This document shows, one piece after another, positions 5,706-6,967 of a DNA stretch of 6,967 bases. This stretch comes from Pseudomonadota bacterium (lineage in GTDB: Bacteria > Pseudomonadota > Alphaproteobacteria > Sphingomonadales > Sphingomonadaceae): the NCBI GenBank assembly GCA_023418595.1, contig JAEZZI010000019.1, positions 1 through 6,967 of the forward strand, in the 5' to 3' direction. The position numbers were made by a program, and so were the translations under genes. Within the stretch, counting starts at the first letter, position 1; each line of letters starts with the position of its first letter. The notes beneath the pieces were generated by a model. That model saw nothing but the letters and a program-made list of their open reading frames with translations, did no database searches and was not told the origin of the DNA.

Positions 5706-5848
5706 GGCTCAAAGCCTAGCCCGCGATGCCTAAAAACCCGTTAACCTTGAGGACTTAACTCTTCGGAAACAGCAATTTGCGATTTTCATGATGGGCATGT
5801 GCCGCCGATGTTCGATGAATCGCGTGCCCACGATGAAAAGGACGCGAC
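5706..5848. promoter_or_regulatory. Divergent promoter region, tpsB / FecR-domain gene
   Basis: These 143 bp must hold promoters for both flanking genes. A spaced inverted repeat GTTAA (5740-5744) with TTAAC (5755-5759), ten bases apart, is the clearest structure and could be an operator. TTAACCTT inside it resembles a CtrA half-site (TTAACCAT), but the TTAA-N7-TTAA spacing is not met. No convincing -35/-10 pair was found by eye. The plus-strand gene has AAAAGGA (5836-5842) six bases before its ATG. Confidence 0.4.
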
Positions 5849-6967
5849 ATGACGAAGTGGACCGCGATCAAGGCCGCCGCCATCCTGATGCTCTCGGGCA
5901 GCAGCGAAATGGCGATGGCGGCGAGCGAAGGCTGGCGGATCAGCGAGGCAAGCGGCAAGGTCAGCGTGCTGCGCGCCGGGCGACAGACAGTTGCCGCGCG
6001 CGGTGGCGCGCTCATGGCCGGCGACATCGTCCAGACCGGCGCGGGTGGTCGCGCGGTGATGGCACGCGACGAAGAATTCGTCGTGGTGGCCCCCAATTCA
6101 CGGCTTCAAATCCCTGGCGAGGATCGTACTGGCTTCACACGCTTCGTCCAGGAGGTCGGCAACGCGATATTCAAAGTGCGCAAACGCGCGACCCAGCATT
6201 TTTCTGTCCAGACGCCCTATCTTGCCGCCGTGGTCAAGGGCACCACGTTCAGCGTGACCGTTGATGAGAACGGCTCAAGCGTTCAGGTCGTCGAAGGCAT
6301 GGTCGAGGTCTCGACCCTCGACGGTGCATCGCGCGAACTGCTTGGCGCGGGCGATATCGCTGCGGTGGACGGTGACGACATAGGCCGTTTGATGACCGAC
6401 GACATCGCGCAATCGAACGTGCCCGCATCGGTGGGTACGCCGCAGATCGTCAATGCGGTCGCGGTCGATATGGCACCGCTCGAGGATCGTACCGGGGGTC
6501 TGGTAACCGGCGAATTCAGTACGCTGGCCATGTTGACGATCGCTGACATCGAGGAAGAAGACGAACCCCGGCCGGCAGCCCCCCCGGAGCAACCGGCGTT
6601 GCCCAATGAGGATGTCGAAGAAGTACCGGCACCCGAGCTGGAGCCCGCCCCCGAACCCGCGCCTGACGTGCCCGACGACGATGATGATGACGGCGACGAG
6701 GACGATGGCGATAACGGCCATGGCAACGACGAGGACGGCGACGACGACAGCAACCCCGGCAATGGCGGTCCGAACCCGGAGCCCAAGCCGGAACCCGAGC
6801 CCGAACCGGAACCGGAGCCTGAGCCTGAGCCTGAGCCGGAACCTGAACCCGAGCCGGATCCCGATCCAGAGGATCCGGGCGACGACGATGACGACGACGA
6901 CGATGATGATGATGATGATGATGATGATAACGACGCCGACGAGGAGGATGATGACGAAGACGCTGAT
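5849..6967 (+). CDS. Exported FecR-domain protein with acidic Pro-Glu/Asp-rich tail (right end missing)
   Basis: The open frame gives 373 residues and runs off the right edge with no stop. Residues 1-24 form a signal peptide (KAAAILML core, cleavage after AMA at about 24), so the product is exported. A FecR domain spans about 29-160, with GDIVQTGAGGRAV at 58-70 and the hallmark TPYLAAVVKGTTFSV at 122-135. Classical FecR anti-sigma regulators have a cytoplasmic N-terminus and one membrane helix; this protein has neither, so it is not a standard iron-uptake regulator. From about residue 235 it becomes acidic and proline-rich: an Asp/Gly/Asn-rich block (286-305), roughly 11 Pro-Glu repeats (to about 339) and a run of 16 Asp (345-360). 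Such tails may bind Ca2+ or act as flexible spacers (inference). The ATG was chosen for its AAAAGGA ribosome-binding site and the signal peptide. Its divergent neighbour suggests a shared surface or secretion role. Confidence 0.85.
   Translation, partial: MTKWTAIKAAAILMLSGSSEMAMAASEGWRISEASGKVSVLRAGRQTVAARGGALMAGDIVQTGAGGRAVMARDEEFVVVAPNSRLQIPGEDRTGFTRFVQEVGNAIFKVRKRATQHFSVQTPYLAAVVKGTTFSVTVDENGSSVQVVEGMVEVSTLDGASRELLGAGDIAAVDGDDIGRLMTDDIAQSNVPASVGTPQIVNAVAVDMAPLEDRTGGLVTGEFSTLAMLTIADIEEEDEPRPAAPPEQPALPNEDVEEVPAPELEPAPEPAPDVPDDDDDDGDEDDGDNGHGNDEDGDDDSNPGNGGPNPEPKPEPEPEPEPEPEPEPEPEPEPEPDPDPEDPGDDDDDDDDDDDDDDDDNDADEEDDDEDAD
6776..6865 (+). repeat. Pro-Glu dipeptide repeat tract
   Basis: Within the FecR-domain gene, alternating Pro and Glu codons (CCN GAR) run as PEPK, then 11 PE units, then two PD units. 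The third positions vary, so the DNA is an imperfect hexamer array, which suggests age or selection for the peptide rather than a recent expansion. Confidence 0.9.
6902..6928 (+). repeat. Perfect (GAT)9 trinucleotide tract encoding poly-Asp
   Basis: Nine uninterrupted GAT codons end a run of 16 Asp codons that begins with mixed GAC/GAT at 6881. Slippage here would change Asp number in threes and keep the reading frame, so length variation rather than on/off switching is expected. Confidence 0.9.

Noticed and set aside
6283..6786. Ser-rich minus-strand frame opposite the FecR-domain gene
   Set aside because: It is the complement of Asp/Glu/Pro codons; low-complexity serine and glycine content shows it to be an artefact.
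6776..6928. CRISPR or tandem non-coding repeat array
   Set aside because: The repeats are codon-level, without spacers, and lie in frame within a coding sequence.

Overview
The window looks like GC-rich alphaproteobacterial chromosome, most likely from a sphingomonad or erythrobacter-type bacterium. This is an inference from the FixL/FixJ pair, the bacterial alternative oxidase, the style of the ShlB-type secretion protein and the strong GC bias. No rRNA, tRNA or CRISPR array is visible. The left edge is the 5' end of an IS5-family transposase gene with what looks like one terminus of the element, so this edge is an accessory boundary.

Region 1 (about 200-1646, minus strand) is a compact three-gene cluster: a diiron alternative ubiquinol oxidase (AOX), then a group III truncated haemoglobin, then a small DUF1971/YeaR-like protein. 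The last two overlap by four bases (ATGA). Region 2 (1769-3887, plus strand) is divergently transcribed and encodes a membrane FixL-type haem-PAS histidine kinase and its FixJ-type response regulator, overlapping by 11 bp. The 122-bp divergent intergenic region carries a sequence (CTACGTAGTTCCC, 1726-1738) that resembles known FixJ boxes. The simplest reading is a gas-responsive module. FixL senses O2 (or NO/CO) through haem, FixJ drives the AOX operon, and the operon supplies an NO/cyanide-tolerant terminal oxidase, a haem protein that may handle diatomic ligands, and a YeaR-like protein whose E. coli relative belongs to the nitrate/NO response.

Region 3 (4071-5705, minus strand) is a TpsB transporter (ShlB/FhaC/HecB family) with signal peptide, POTRA region and Omp85-type barrel. 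It faces, across a 143-bp divergent promoter region, a plus-strand gene (5849 to the right edge) for an exported FecR-domain protein. That protein has a very acidic, low-complexity tail: about 11 Pro-Glu dipeptides, then 16 consecutive Asp residues, nine of them from a perfect GAT tract. It runs off the right edge without a stop. No TpsA exoprotein is visible; it could lie to the right, or the acidic protein could belong to the same surface or secretion system.

Stretches without a confident gene are short: 65-200 (IS end and two dyads), 881-956 (intercistronic hairpin), 1647-1768 (divergent promoter), 3888-4070 (convergent region with a weak stem-loop) and 5706-5848 (divergent promoter).
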